Below, piece by piece: positions 43,591-51,829 of a stretch of 64,000 bases of DNA. The notes beneath the pieces are model-generated. The model saw only the letters and a list, made by a program, of their open reading frames with translations, was not told the origin of the DNA and ran no database searches. The stretch comes from Candidatus Kaistia colombiensis (lineage in GTDB: Bacteria; Pseudomonadota; Alphaproteobacteria; Rhizobiales; Kaistiaceae): contig CP119318.1 in assembly GCA_029203105.1 (NCBI GenBank), positions 1,440,501 to 1,504,500 on the forward strand, in the 5' to 3' direction. Every line of letters starts with the position of its first letter. Within the stretch, counting starts at the first letter, position 1. The position numbers were made by a program, and so were the translations under genes.

Positions 43591-43706
43591 GCTTGGCGCT
43601 TGCCAAGCACGTATTGCTCGGATAGTAGGTTTTCCTACATCAAGAGTTGGGCCGACGCCCGACGCCAACCTGCCTATCCGGGCAAGGTGGCACTCCCGCA
43701 AGGGAG
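43591..43706 (+). other. Possible structured leader upstream of metA
   Basis: Three small perfect hairpins occur in the 289-base gap before metA: GCTTGGC/GCCAAGC (43591-43608), GTAGG/CCTAC with a T4 loop (43625-43638) and CTCCC/GGGAG with a GCAA tetraloop (43693-43706). I looked for a SAM-II aptamer here and did not find its conserved core. A different leader control or chance folding are both open. Confidence 0.3.
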
Positions 43707-43778
43707 GATGTGGCCGATCCGGCAAATATACGGACCCAGTCACACCGCGTCGGCTCTTCCAGTACAGGACGACGCACG

Positions 43779-44726
43779 ATGCCGATCAAGATCCCCGACG
43801 ACCTGCCAGCCCGCCGCAAGCTCGAAGCGGAAGGTGTCGTGGTCATGCGCGCGGCTGACGCGGTGCGTCAGGACATCCGCCCGCTCCGGATCGGCCTGCT
43901 CAACCTGATGCCCAACAAGATCTCGACCGAGACGCAGATCGCCCGCCTGCTCGGCGCGACGCCGCTGCAGATCGAGCTCTCGCTGGTCCAGATCACCGAT
44001 CATGCCCCGCGCAACACGCCGGCCGAGCACATGCTCTCGTTCTACCGCCCCTGGGAGGAGGTGAAGGACGAGCGCTTCGACGGCTTCATCATCACCGGCG
44101 CGCCGGTCGAGCGGATGCCGTTCGAGGATGTCACCTATTGGGACGAGCTGCGCCGGATCTTCGACTGGACGCAGACGCATGTGCATCGCTCGCTCAACAT
44201 CTGCTGGGCGGCGCAGGCGGCCGTGCACCATTTCCACGGCATGCAGAAATACGACCTGCCCGGCAAGGCGTTCGGCATCTTCCGGCACCAGATCCCGGCC
44301 TCCGCGTCGGCATCGCACTATCTGCGCGGGCTTGCCGACGAATTCACCGTGCCGGTATCGCGCTGGTCGGAAGTGCGCAAGAGCGAGATCCCGCAGGGTA
44401 GCGGTGTGATCGTGCTGGCCGAGAGCGAGGAGACGGGCCTGTGCCTGCTCGATGACACCCGCCATCGCGCCCTGCACATGTTCAACCACCTCGAATATGA
44501 CACCAACTCGCTCGGCGACGAGTATTTCCGCGACATCAACGCGAAGATCGACGTGGCGATTCCGTCCGATTACTTCCAGAAGAACGATCCGGCCCGGCCG
44601 CCGGTCAATAGCTGGCGCGGCAACGCGCATCTCTTGTTCGGCAATTGGATCAACGAGATTTACCAGACCGTGCCGTTCGACATCACGAAGATCGGCGAGC
44701 CGGAGACGGCCGAGGTCGCGGCCTGA
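43779..44726 (+). CDS. metA: MetA-family homoserine O-acyltransferase, probably acetyl-CoA-specific
   Basis: The 315-residue enzyme activates homoserine for methionine synthesis. Catalytic Cys 142 (LNICWAAQ) and the His/Glu pair in MFNHLEYD (237/239) are present. Residue 111 is Glu (ITGAPVERM); in this family Glu at 111 favours acetyl-CoA whereas Gly, as in E. coli, favours succinyl-CoA. So it is probably an O-acetyltransferase. The start at 43779 has AGGACGA before it. It is 3 kb from metZ, which uses the activated homoserine. Confidence 0.92.
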   Translation: MPIKIPDDLPARRKLEAEGVVVMRAADAVRQDIRPLRIGLLNLMPNKISTETQIARLLGATPLQIELSLVQITDHAPRNTPAEHMLSFYRPWEEVKDERFDGFIITGAPVERMPFEDVTYWDELRRIFDWTQTHVHRSLNICWAAQAAVHHFHGMQKYDLPGKAFGIFRHQIPASASASHYLRGLADEFTVPVSRWSEVRKSEIPQGSGVIVLAESEETGLCLLDDTRHRALHMFNHLEYDTNSLGDEYFRDINAKIDVAIPSDYFQKNDPARPPVNSWRGNAHLLFGNWINEIYQTVPFDITKIGEPETAEVAA

Positions 44727-44755
44727 GGGGCTGTTCAACGGGTGGCCGCCACCCC

Positions 44756-44882
44756 TTCACCTCTCCCATGGGGAGAGGTCGGAGCGAAGCTCCGGGTGAG
44801 GGGATGGGGACCATCCGGTAAGGGCTCAACCCCTCACCCGCCGGCCTTCGGCCGTCGACCTCTCCCTCTGGGAGAGGTGAAG
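44756..44882. repeat. CACCTCTCCC-type palindromic repeat, copy 2
   Basis: The outer arms TTCACCTCTCCC...GGGAGAGGTGAA frame inner arms GGAGCGAAGCTCCGGGTGAG and CCCCTCACCCG, plus a CCGGCCTTCGGCCG hairpin. It starts 29 bases after the metA stop. Confidence 0.7.
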
Positions 44883-44925
44883 ATCGGGACCTGCGCCTGA
44901 GGTGAGATCTACCGACCTCAAACAA

Positions 44926-44959
44926 AAAAAGGCCCGCCGATCGCTCGGCGGGCCTTTTT
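44926..44959. terminator. Bidirectional intrinsic terminator between metA and hemA
   Basis: A perfect 15-bp stem AAAAAGGCCCGCCGA with its complement encloses TCGC. A runs on the left and T runs on the right make it work in both directions, ending hemA (minus) and anything read from metA (plus). Confidence 0.9.
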
Positions 44960-44977
44960 AATGACGTCGCGACCCGT

Positions 44978-46268
44978 TCAGCCGCCGGCCGGCGGGAACA
45001 CGTCGAAATGCGAGGTGCCGCCATTGGCGACCAGGCGGGCGGTCGTGGCCGGGGCGGTGCGGCCGAGCGGCAGCCACAGGCGATGCCAGACATCGACCAG
45101 CGCATCGCGCAGGCCGAGGATCAGCTTTTCGTCGTGGCAGGGCGTCGGCGTGATGCGCAGGCGCTCCGTGCCGCGCGGCACGGTCGGGTAGTTGATCGGC
45201 TGGATGTAGATGCCGTGCTCTTCCAGCAGCATGTCGGAGGCGCGCTTGCAGAGATCCGGGTTGCCGACGAAGAGCGGCACGATATGGGTCTCGGACGGCA
45301 TCACCGGCAGGCCGGCATGGATCAGGATCGACTTGGTCAGCTGCGCGTGCTTCTGCTGCAGATCGCGCTCGACCTGCGAGGCCTTCAGGTGGCGGATCGA
45401 GGCGGTGGTCGCGGCGGCGATGGCCGGCGGCAGCGCGGTGGTGAAGATGAAGCCCGGCGCATAGGAGCGCACGGCGTCGACGACGGCACGGCTGGCGGTG
45501 ATGTAGCCGCCGACACGGCCGAACGCCTTGGCAAGCGTGCCCTCGATGACGTCGATCCGGTGCATGACGCCGTCGCGCTCGGCAATGCCGGCGCCGCGCG
45601 GGCCATACATGCCGACGGCGTGCACTTCGTCGATATAGGTCATGGCGCCGTATTTCTCGGCGAGGTCGCAGATACCGGCGATCGGCGCGATGTCGCCGTC
45701 CATCGAGTAGACGCTCTCGAAGACGATCAGCTTCGGCGCGACCGGGGGCGGCTTCCTGAGCAGCTCTTCCAGATGCTCGAGGTCGTTGTGGCGGAAGATG
45801 CGCTTCTGCGCGCCGGAGCGGCGGATGCCCTCGATCATCGAGGCATGGTTCAGCTCGTCCGACAGGATCAGGCAGTCGGGCAGCAGCTTGGCGATGGTCG
45901 AGATCGCGGCTCGTTCGAGACGATAGCCGGAAGTGAAGACGAGGCCGGCTTCCTTGCCGTGCAGGTCGGCGAGTTCCGCTTCCAGCTCGACGATCGGATG
46001 GCTGTTGCCGGAGATGTTGCGCGTGCCGCCGGCGCCGGCGCCGATGCCGCTGCGCCGTCTCGCCATCGCTGCGACGACGTCGGGGTGGCTGGCCCATGCC
46101 GAGATAGTCGTTCGAGCACCAGATCGTGACTTCGCGCGCGCCGCGCTCCGAGCGCCAGATCGCATGCGGGAAACGGCCGACGATGCGCTCGAGGTCGGCA
46201 AAGACGCGATAGCGCTTCTCGGAATGAAGAGCGTCGATCGCGTCCACGAAAAACGATTGATAGTCCAT
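44978..46268 (-). pseudogene. hemA: 5-aminolevulinate synthase HemA, reading frame broken by several indels
   Basis: HemA condenses glycine with succinyl-CoA, the entry to tetrapyrroles in alphaproteobacteria. The N-terminal frame (MDYQSFFVDAIDALHSEKRY to NDYLGMGQ) is lost at about 46087, where one extra base separates it from HPDVVAAM in the frame of the remaining protein. Two further compensating pairs distort conserved blocks: near 46062/46049 (AMAETAQGIGAGAGG restored) and 45922/45910 (GYVSNEAAIST restored). The PLP lysine region (TLAKAFG) and the C-terminus are intact. Since this is the only ALA route seen, sequencing error is the best explanation. Confidence 0.85.
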
Positions 46269-46483
46269 CAGCAGAATCCGCTTCTTGGATGGGTTCCAAA
46301 CTAGCCGAGGAAACCTAGCGAGTCCAACGGTGTTTGGCCTTGCGGCAAGTCAATTTGGCGTCAGTAATTCAGCTTGGCGCCAGTAATCATGGCGGCGGCC
46401 GGGCCGCCACTGCGCAATTCAGCGCATCTTCCATCTATTCCGCCGCATGCAGGCGACGCGACGGCGCTTCAGCGCATGAAAAG

Positions 46484-46518
46484 AAAGCCGCCGGAACGGC
46501 GCGTTCCGGCGGCTTTTT
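46484..46518 (-). terminator. Intrinsic terminator of metZ
   Basis: AAAGCCGCCGGAACG pairs perfectly with CGTTCCGGCGGCTTT around a 3-base loop. On the minus strand a T-rich tail (TTTCTTTT overlapping the stem end) follows, fitting the metZ end at 46532. The plus-strand side also ends in TTTTT. The remaining gap 46269-46483 shows nothing else I can name. Confidence 0.85.
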
Positions 46519-46531
46519 GCACTAGGAAGGT

Positions 46532-47728
46532 TCAGGCCTTGTCGAGCGCGAGGCGGAGGTCCTCGATCAGGTCGTCGGCATCCTCGAGGCCGATCGAAAG
46601 GCGCAGCATGCCCTGCGTGATGCCGAAGCCGAGGCGGGCTTCCTCGGAGAGGCGCTGGTGAGTCGTCGTCGAGGGATGGGTGATCAGGCTCTTGGCGTCG
46701 CCGAGATTGTTGGAGATCGTCACGACCTCCAGCGCGCTGGCGACGCGGAACGCCGCCTCCTTGCCGCCATCGACCTCGAAGGCGATCATCGTCGAGCCGG
46801 CACCCATCTGCTTCTTGACGACGTCGGCCTGCGGGTGGTCGGCGCGGCCGGGATAGATCAGCCTGGCGATCTTCGGGTGGGTAGCGATCGCGTCGGCGAT
46901 CTTCGCCGCGCTCTCGGTCTGGCGGCGGACGCGGATGTCCAGCGTCTCCAGGCCCTTCAGCAGCACCCAGGCATTGAAGGCCGACAGCGTCGGGCCGGTC
47001 TGGCGCAGGAAATTGTGCAGGTGGTCGTTCACATAGGCTTCATCGGCCGACAGGATGACGCCGCCGAGCACCCGGCCCTGGCCGTCAATATGCTTGGTGC
47101 CGGAATAGACGACGACGTCGGCGCCGAGCTTGATCGGCTGCTGCCAGATCGGGGTCGCGAACACGTTGTCGACGATCAGCAGCGCGCCGGCCTCATGCGC
47201 AATCTTCGCGACTTCCGCGATGTCGATCACTTCGAGGGTCGGGTTGGTCGGGCTTTCCAGGAAGAACGCCTTGGTGTTCGGCCTGACCGCGTCGCGCCAC
47301 TGGTTCAGATCGGTGCCGTCGACCAGCGTCGACTGCACGCCGTAGCGCGGCAGCAGGTCCTCGACGACATAGAGGCAGGACGAGAACAGCGCCTTGGCGG
47401 CGACGACATGGTCGCCAGCCCTAAGCATGCACATCAGCGCTGCGGTGACGGCGGCCATGCCGCTGGCGGTCGCGCGCGCGGCGGCGGCGCCCTCCAGCAG
47501 GCGGATGCGCTCCTCGAACATGAAGACGGTCGGATTGGAGAAGCGCGAATAGATGAAGCCCGGATTCTCGCCCTTGAACCGCGCTTCGGCCGCCTCGGCG
47601 GTGTCATAGGCGAAGCCCTGGGTCAGGAACATCGCTTCCGAGATTTCGCCGAATTGCGATCGGAGGGTGCCGCCATGCACGAGCTCGGTGGCGGGGCGGC
47701 GGGGGCGCTTGGCTTTGTCTTCGGACAT
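46532..47728 (-). CDS. metZ: O-succinylhomoserine/O-acetylhomoserine sulfhydrylase MetZ
   Basis: The 398-residue PLP enzyme of the Cys/Met metabolism family makes homocysteine directly from an activated homoserine and sulfide. It has YSRFSNPTVFMFEER, ATASGMAAVTAAL, ESPTNPTLEVIDIA and the PLP lysine in VVYSGTKHIDGQGR. The family is named for the succinyl ester; the Glu111 MetA encoded nearby suggests acetylhomoserine may be the real substrate. Expression is controlled by the upstream SAM-II riboswitch and terminator. Confidence 0.93.
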   Translation of the reverse strand: MSEDKAKRPRRPATELVHGGTLRSQFGEISEAMFLTQGFAYDTAEAAEARFKGENPGFIYSRFSNPTVFMFEERIRLLEGAAAARATASGMAAVTAALMCMLRAGDHVVAAKALFSSCLYVVEDLLPRYGVQSTLVDGTDLNQWRDAVRPNTKAFFLESPTNPTLEVIDIAEVAKIAHEAGALLIVDNVFATPIWQQPIKLGADVVVYSGTKHIDGQGRVLGGVILSADEAYVNDHLHNFLRQTGPTLSAFNAWVLLKGLETLDIRVRRQTESAAKIADAIATHPKIARLIYPGRADHPQADVVKKQMGAGSTMIAFEVDGGKEAAFRVASALEVVTISNNLGDAKSLITHPSTTTHQRLSEEARLGFGITQGMLRLSIGLEDADDLIEDLRLALDKA

Positions 47729-47749
47729 TCGTTTCTGATCCCGGATACG

Positions 47750-47771
47750 AAAAACCCGACACGAGGTCGGG
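47750..47771 (-). terminator. Attenuator hairpin between the SAM-II riboswitch and metZ
   Basis: On the minus strand CCCGAC-CTCGT-GTCGGG is followed by TTTTT (47754-47750), 21 bases before the metZ start. GGTCGG at the 3' edge of the aptamer (47807-47802) is complementary to CCGACC of this stem and could form the anti-terminator. Confidence 0.8.
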
Positions 47772-47803
47772 CCAAAATCGGATGTCGGATTTCCGGCAAC
47801 CGA

Positions 47804-47860
47804 CCTTTTAGCGACATTGTTTAACGTGGCGGCAAGCCGGTCGGCTCAAATAGACCACGG
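47804..47860 (-). ncRNA. SAM-II riboswitch upstream of metZ
   Basis: Read on the minus strand the segment contains the P1 strand CCGTGG (47860-47855), the conserved loop TATTTGAGCC, GGCTTGC, the pairing strand CCACG (47829-47825), then TTAAACAA and GCTAAAAGG. This order is the alphaproteobacterial SAM-II (metA motif) pseudoknot. Binding of S-adenosylmethionine should lower metZ expression, here probably through the terminator that follows. Confidence 0.88.
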
Positions 47861-47945
47861 TAGATGCGTTTTTTGATATGCCTCCGGCGGCTTGGCGTCA
47901 ACGACGACTTAAGCTAAGTGCTTCGTTCAGTCGCGCCGCTGTGTC

Positions 47946-48072
47946 TTCACCTCTCCCTGAGGGAGAGGTCGACGGTGTAGCCGGCGGGTGAGGGGTTAGG
48001 GAATTTTCCGGAGAGGGCTTAAACCCTCACCCGGCCCTGCGGGCCGACCTCTCCCTCAGGGAGAGGTGAAGA
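47946..48072. repeat. CACCTCTCCC-type palindromic repeat, copy 3
   Basis: Outer arms CTTCACCTCTCCCTGAGGGA and TCCCTCAGGGAGAGGTGAAG pair; inside are GGGTGAGGG and CCCTCACCC. It ends 20 bases before the dcd start, so its right arm may be in the dcd leader. Confidence 0.7.
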
Positions 48073-48091
48073 TAGAGCAGGACCGGAGCGG

Positions 48092-49177
48092 ATGACGGAC
48101 AAGGCAGCAATCGGAATTCTTTCGGCCGAGCAGATCCGGGCGAGCCTCGCGGCCGGCCAGATCGTCATCGACCGGCCGCTCGACACCGACCAGGTGCAGC
48201 CGGCGAGCCTCGATCTCCGCCTCGGCGCCGTCGCCTATCGTGTCCGTGCCAGCTTCCTGCCGGGCCCGAATGTACTGGTGAAGGACCGGCTCGCCGAACT
48301 CACCCTGCACGAGATCGACCTTTCCGCTGGATCCGTGCTGGAGACCGGCTGCGTCTACATCGTGCCGCTGCTCGAAGGGCTGGCGCTGCCGGCCGATATC
48401 CAAGCCTCCGCCAATCCGAAATCCTCGACCGGCCGCCTCGACATCTTCACCCGCGTCATCACCGACCGGGCGCAGTCCTTCGACACGATCCCGGCCGGCT
48501 ACCAGGGCCCGCTCTATCTGGAAGTTTCCCCGCGCACCTTCCCGATCGTTGCGCGCACCGGCTCGCGCCTGTCGCAGATCCGCTTTCGTCGCGGCGACAC
48601 GCGTCTCTCCGACGCCGCGCTTTCGGCGCTGAATGCGCGTGAGCCGCTGATCGATGGCGCGTTTCGCGCGTCGGGCGGGTTGTTGCTGTCGATCGATCTC
48701 GAAGGCTCGAACGGCATCATCGGCTATCGCGCCAAGCGCCATACCGGCGTCGTCGACGTCGATCGCCGCGCCGCCTGCGACGTGCTCGATTACTGGGAGC
48801 CGATCCCGGTGCGCGGCAAGGCCGAACTGATCCTCGACCCCGACCAGTTCTACATCCTCGTCTCGCGCGAGGCGGTGCATGTGCCGCCGGATTATGCCGC
48901 CGAGATGGTCGCCTTCGACCCGCTGGTCGGTGAATTCCGCGTCCACTATGCCGGCTTCTTCGATCCGGGTTTTGGCCATCAGGCCGCCGGTGGCGCCGGC
49001 AGTCGCGCCGTGCTCGAAGTGCGCAGCCATGAAGTGCCGTTCATTCTCGAACACGGCCAGACGGTCGGCCGCCTCGTCTACGAGACGATGTCGGTGCGCC
49101 CGGAAAAACTCTATGGCAGCGATCTCGGCTCCAACTACCAGGCCCAGGGCCTGAAGCTTTCGAAGCATTTTCGGTAG
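48092..49177 (+). CDS. dcd: 2'-deoxycytidine 5'-triphosphate deaminase, long two-domain form
   Basis: The 361-residue protein is about twice the length of E. coli Dcd and belongs to the long alphaproteobacterial form with two dUTPase-like barrels in tandem. The first has QPASLDLRLG and NPKSSTGRLDIFTRV; the second has EFRVHYAGFFDPGFG and FILEHGQTVGRL. It would deaminate dCTP to dUTP for thymidylate synthesis. No strong ribosome binding site is seen except GGAGCG close before the ATG. Confidence 0.88.
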   Translation: MTDKAAIGILSAEQIRASLAAGQIVIDRPLDTDQVQPASLDLRLGAVAYRVRASFLPGPNVLVKDRLAELTLHEIDLSAGSVLETGCVYIVPLLEGLALPADIQASANPKSSTGRLDIFTRVITDRAQSFDTIPAGYQGPLYLEVSPRTFPIVARTGSRLSQIRFRRGDTRLSDAALSALNAREPLIDGAFRASGGLLLSIDLEGSNGIIGYRAKRHTGVVDVDRRAACDVLDYWEPIPVRGKAELILDPDQFYILVSREAVHVPPDYAAEMVAFDPLVGEFRVHYAGFFDPGFGHQAAGGAGSRAVLEVRSHEVPFILEHGQTVGRLVYETMSVRPEKLYGSDLGSNYQAQGLKLSKHFR

Positions 49178-49204
49178 GGCGAGCCCGGAATGCGCAGGTC
49201 TTCC

Positions 49205-49332
49205 TTCGCCTCTCCCTGAGGGAGAGGTCGGAGCGAAGCTCCGGGTGAGGGTTTACGCCCTCACCGGATAGGTCCCTAAACCCTCACCCGCCGCACTGCG
49301 TGCGTCGACCTCTCCCTCAGGGAGAGGTGAGA
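49205..49332. repeat. CACCTCTCCC-type palindromic repeat, copy 4
   Basis: It shows GCCTCTCCCTGAGGGAGAGG, GGAGCGAAGCTCCGGGTGAG, CCCTCACCCGCCG and a closing CTCTCCCTCAGGGAGAGGTG. It lies between the convergent dcd and hydratase genes. Confidence 0.7.
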
Positions 49333-49340
49333 GACTGCAC

Positions 49341-50147
49341 CTATTCCGAGACCGCCAGCGTCACCTCGCCGAGGCCCGAGATTGCGATTGCGATCCGGTC
49401 GCCGGCGTTGAGCCAGCGGGTTTCGACCAGGCTGCCGGTCAGCACGATCTCGCCCGCCCGCAACATCTCGCCTCGTGCCGAAAGGCTGTTGGCGAGCCAG
49501 GCAAGGGCTGCGAACGGATGGCCGAGCACATCGGCGCCGACGCCGCGCCCGACCTCGACATCGTTGATCCGCGTCACGCCGACCAGTTCGGCGAGGTCCG
49601 GCGTGTCGGCAAGCGCGCGCGGCTGGCCGAGCACGCAGCCGGCGGCAAAGAAATCGTCGGCGATCAGCGTCGGCGTATCGGTGTTGCGCCAGTCGACATA
49701 GCGGTCGTCGACCAGCTCGATCGCTGCCATGACGCTTTCGACGGCGCCGGCCATGTCCTCGGCCCGGAAGGGCGCGCCCGTCGCCGGCAGGTCGCGCGAC
49801 AGCTTGACCGCGATCTCGCATTCGATGCCGACATGGCGGAAATCGGCCGCCCGGATCGTCGCGCCGGAAGCGTGCTTCGTGCCCTCGAACAGGCCAGCGC
49901 CGCAGGGGTTCGGAATGCCGAGATAGGTCTGCATCACCGGCGTCGTGCAGCCGATCTTCCAGCCGATCCGCCGGCCGTAGCGGCTCCCCGCCAGGCGCTC
50001 ATGCACCTTGCCTTGCACGGCATAGGCGGTCGCCTCGTCGGCGGGGCGAAACGCATCCGGCAGCAGGCCGAGCGGCGCGCGCTCGATTCGCGCCGCCGAG
50101 ATCCGGTCGGCGGCGGCATCGGTCGGTGTAACGGACTGAAGAGACAT
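49341..50147 (-). CDS. 2-keto-4-pentenoate hydratase (MhpD family)
   Basis: The 268-residue protein is of the fumarylacetoacetate hydrolase-like hydratase family. It shows GWKIGCTTPVMQTYLG, the metal-site region IECEIAVKLSRD and AAIELVDDRYVDW. MhpD hydrates 2-hydroxypentadienoate in meta-cleavage pathways, but no ring-cleavage genes are near. The divergent SDR gene suggests a different 2-keto acid catabolic route. Confidence 0.85.
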   Translation of the reverse strand: MSLQSVTPTDAAADRISAARIERAPLGLLPDAFRPADEATAYAVQGKVHERLAGSRYGRRIGWKIGCTTPVMQTYLGIPNPCGAGLFEGTKHASGATIRAADFRHVGIECEIAVKLSRDLPATGAPFRAEDMAGAVESVMAAIELVDDRYVDWRNTDTPTLIADDFFAAGCVLGQPRALADTPDLAELVGVTRINDVEVGRGVGADVLGHPFAALAWLANSLSARGEMLRAGEIVLTGSLVETRWLNAGDRIAIAISGLGEVTLAVSE

Positions 50148-50344
50148 GGCGATCCCGGATTGTTGCCTGTCGGCATTCGGCTCGAAATGGGCGCGCATGA
50201 GTTGCATCGCCGAGACCTGCCCGGCTAGGATCGATCGCAGATCTTGTTCCCGCCCTGTCGGCAGCGTGCCGCGCCGGGGCGCCATGGGCAAGTGCGAACC
50301 ACGAAATCAGCTGGTGAACAGCGAAATGGGCAGGGAAGTCTGAG

Positions 50345-51130
50345 ATGGAAGCGCGCGCAGACGGCAAGATCCTTCTGGTGACCGGTGGCACGCAAGGCGT
50401 GGGCCGGGCCGTGGCGCTGGAGGCGGCGCGCTCGGGCGCGGAAGGCGTGATGCTGGTCGGGCGCAACCCGCAGCGCGGCGCGGCCGTGGTGGCCGAACTG
50501 GAGGCGCTCGGCGTCGGCGGCGGCTTCGTCTCGGTCGATCTCTCCGATTCCGACGCGGCCGAAATCGTCATCGACGCGACGCTCGACCGCTTCGACCATG
50601 TCGACGCCCTCGTCAACGCCGCCGCCAGCACCGATCGCGGGTCGATCGCCGAGGCCGATATCGACTTCTTCGACACGGTGTTCGCCACCAATGTGCGCAC
50701 GCCGATGTTCCTGATGCAGGGCGTCATCCAGCATCTGCGCAGCCGCGCCGCCCCCGGTGCGATCGTCAATATCCTCTCCGTCAACGCCTATGGCGGCACG
50801 CCGGAGCTGGGCGTCTATGCCTCGTCCAAGGCGGCGCTGCTGACGCTGACCAAGAACGCCGCCCACTCGCACCGCTTCGACCGGATCAGCGTCAACGGCA
50901 TCAACCTCGGCTGGGCCGACACGCCGGGCGAACGCGACATGCAGGCTAACAAGCTCGGCAAGGGCGAGGGCTGGCTGGAAGAGGCCGAGGCGATGATGCC
51001 CTGGGGCCGGCTGATCAAGCCGGATGACGTCGCCCGCCTGGCGCTGTTCCTGATGAGCGACGCCTCGATCCCGATGACCGGCGCGATCGTCGACCAGATC
51101 CAGGACTATGTCGTCGGCGTGCGCGATTGA
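50345..51130 (+). CDS. Short-chain dehydrogenase/reductase
   Basis: The 261-residue SDR has the cofactor motif TGGTQGVGRA (about residue 13), NAAAS, the catalytic Ser in ILSVNAY and YASSK. The substrate is unknown. It is divergent from the hydratase gene across 197 bases and may work in the same pathway. Confidence 0.88.
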   Translation: MEARADGKILLVTGGTQGVGRAVALEAARSGAEGVMLVGRNPQRGAAVVAELEALGVGGGFVSVDLSDSDAAEIVIDATLDRFDHVDALVNAAASTDRGSIAEADIDFFDTVFATNVRTPMFLMQGVIQHLRSRAAPGAIVNILSVNAYGGTPELGVYASSKAALLTLTKNAAHSHRFDRISVNGINLGWADTPGERDMQANKLGKGEGWLEEAEAMMPWGRLIKPDDVARLALFLMSDASIPMTGAIVDQIQDYVVGVRD

Positions 51131-51164
51131 GCGCAGGCCGATAGGCCGGACGGATCGCCAGGGC

Positions 51165-51797
51165 ATGACATTTTCGCAGCCCCGTCGGAAGGGCGCCGTC
51201 GCCATCCTTTCGGCGGCGGCGCTGGCGATCCTGCCGGGCGTGGTTGGCCGCGGCGCGGCGGCGGAGGTTCCCGCGCGCCCGATCCGCACGAATTTCCGCG
51301 ACGACGCGACGGGGCTCGCCTTTTCGGCCCCAGCGTCGCTCGTCATCGGCAAGCGACGCGGGCATCGCGGGCATGATTTCATCATCGAGGTGGACAGCGT
51401 CGATCCGGAGCTGCCGCGCGCCGGCACGTCGAAAAGCCTGTGCGGCGTCGGGCTGAAGACGCAGCCGGACGATGTCCGTGCCTTGGATCCGGCGGCGCTG
51501 AACGCCCCGGAGATGATCGAGCAGCAGGTGGCGGCGGTGCGCTTGACGCTGGGAATGATGGGCCGTGTCAATGCCGTCGCGCCGATGGGCTTTGGCAATG
51601 GCGTTCGCGGCGTCGCCGCGATCGTCATGCCGCAGTTCGGTCCGGACCATGCCAAGGTCCGCCAGTTCATCGCGATCGCCGAAACCCCGGCCTATCGAAT
51701 CAGCCTTTCCTGTGCGACCACCGCCGCAGCGATCGACAAGGCGCGCCCGCTCTTCGAGGCGCTGGTCGGCTCGCTGCGGATCGAGACCGCCCGGTGA
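51165..51797 (+). CDS. Secreted hypothetical protein
   Basis: I do not recognise this 210-residue protein. A Tat-like or Sec signal peptide is visible (basic QPRRKG, hydrophobic AVAILSAAALAILPGVVG, cleavage near AAA|EVP, residue 37). The mature part has two Cys (KSLCGVG and LSCATT) that could form a disulfide, and is otherwise unremarkable. It starts 35 bases after the SDR gene. Confidence 0.65.
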   Translation: MTFSQPRRKGAVAILSAAALAILPGVVGRGAAAEVPARPIRTNFRDDATGLAFSAPASLVIGKRRGHRGHDFIIEVDSVDPELPRAGTSKSLCGVGLKTQPDDVRALDPAALNAPEMIEQQVAAVRLTLGMMGRVNAVAPMGFGNGVRGVAAIVMPQFGPDHAKVRQFIAIAETPAYRISLSCATTAAAIDKARPLFEALVGSLRIETAR

Positions 51798-51829
51798 CTG
51801 GCGTTGCCCCCTGCGGACAGGCATGTGAC

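Noticed and set aside
43490..43778. SAM-II or other known riboswitch in front of metA
   Set aside because: The conserved SAM-II core (TTTG loop, TTAAA and GCTAAA strands around a short P1) is absent; only small generic hairpins are seen.
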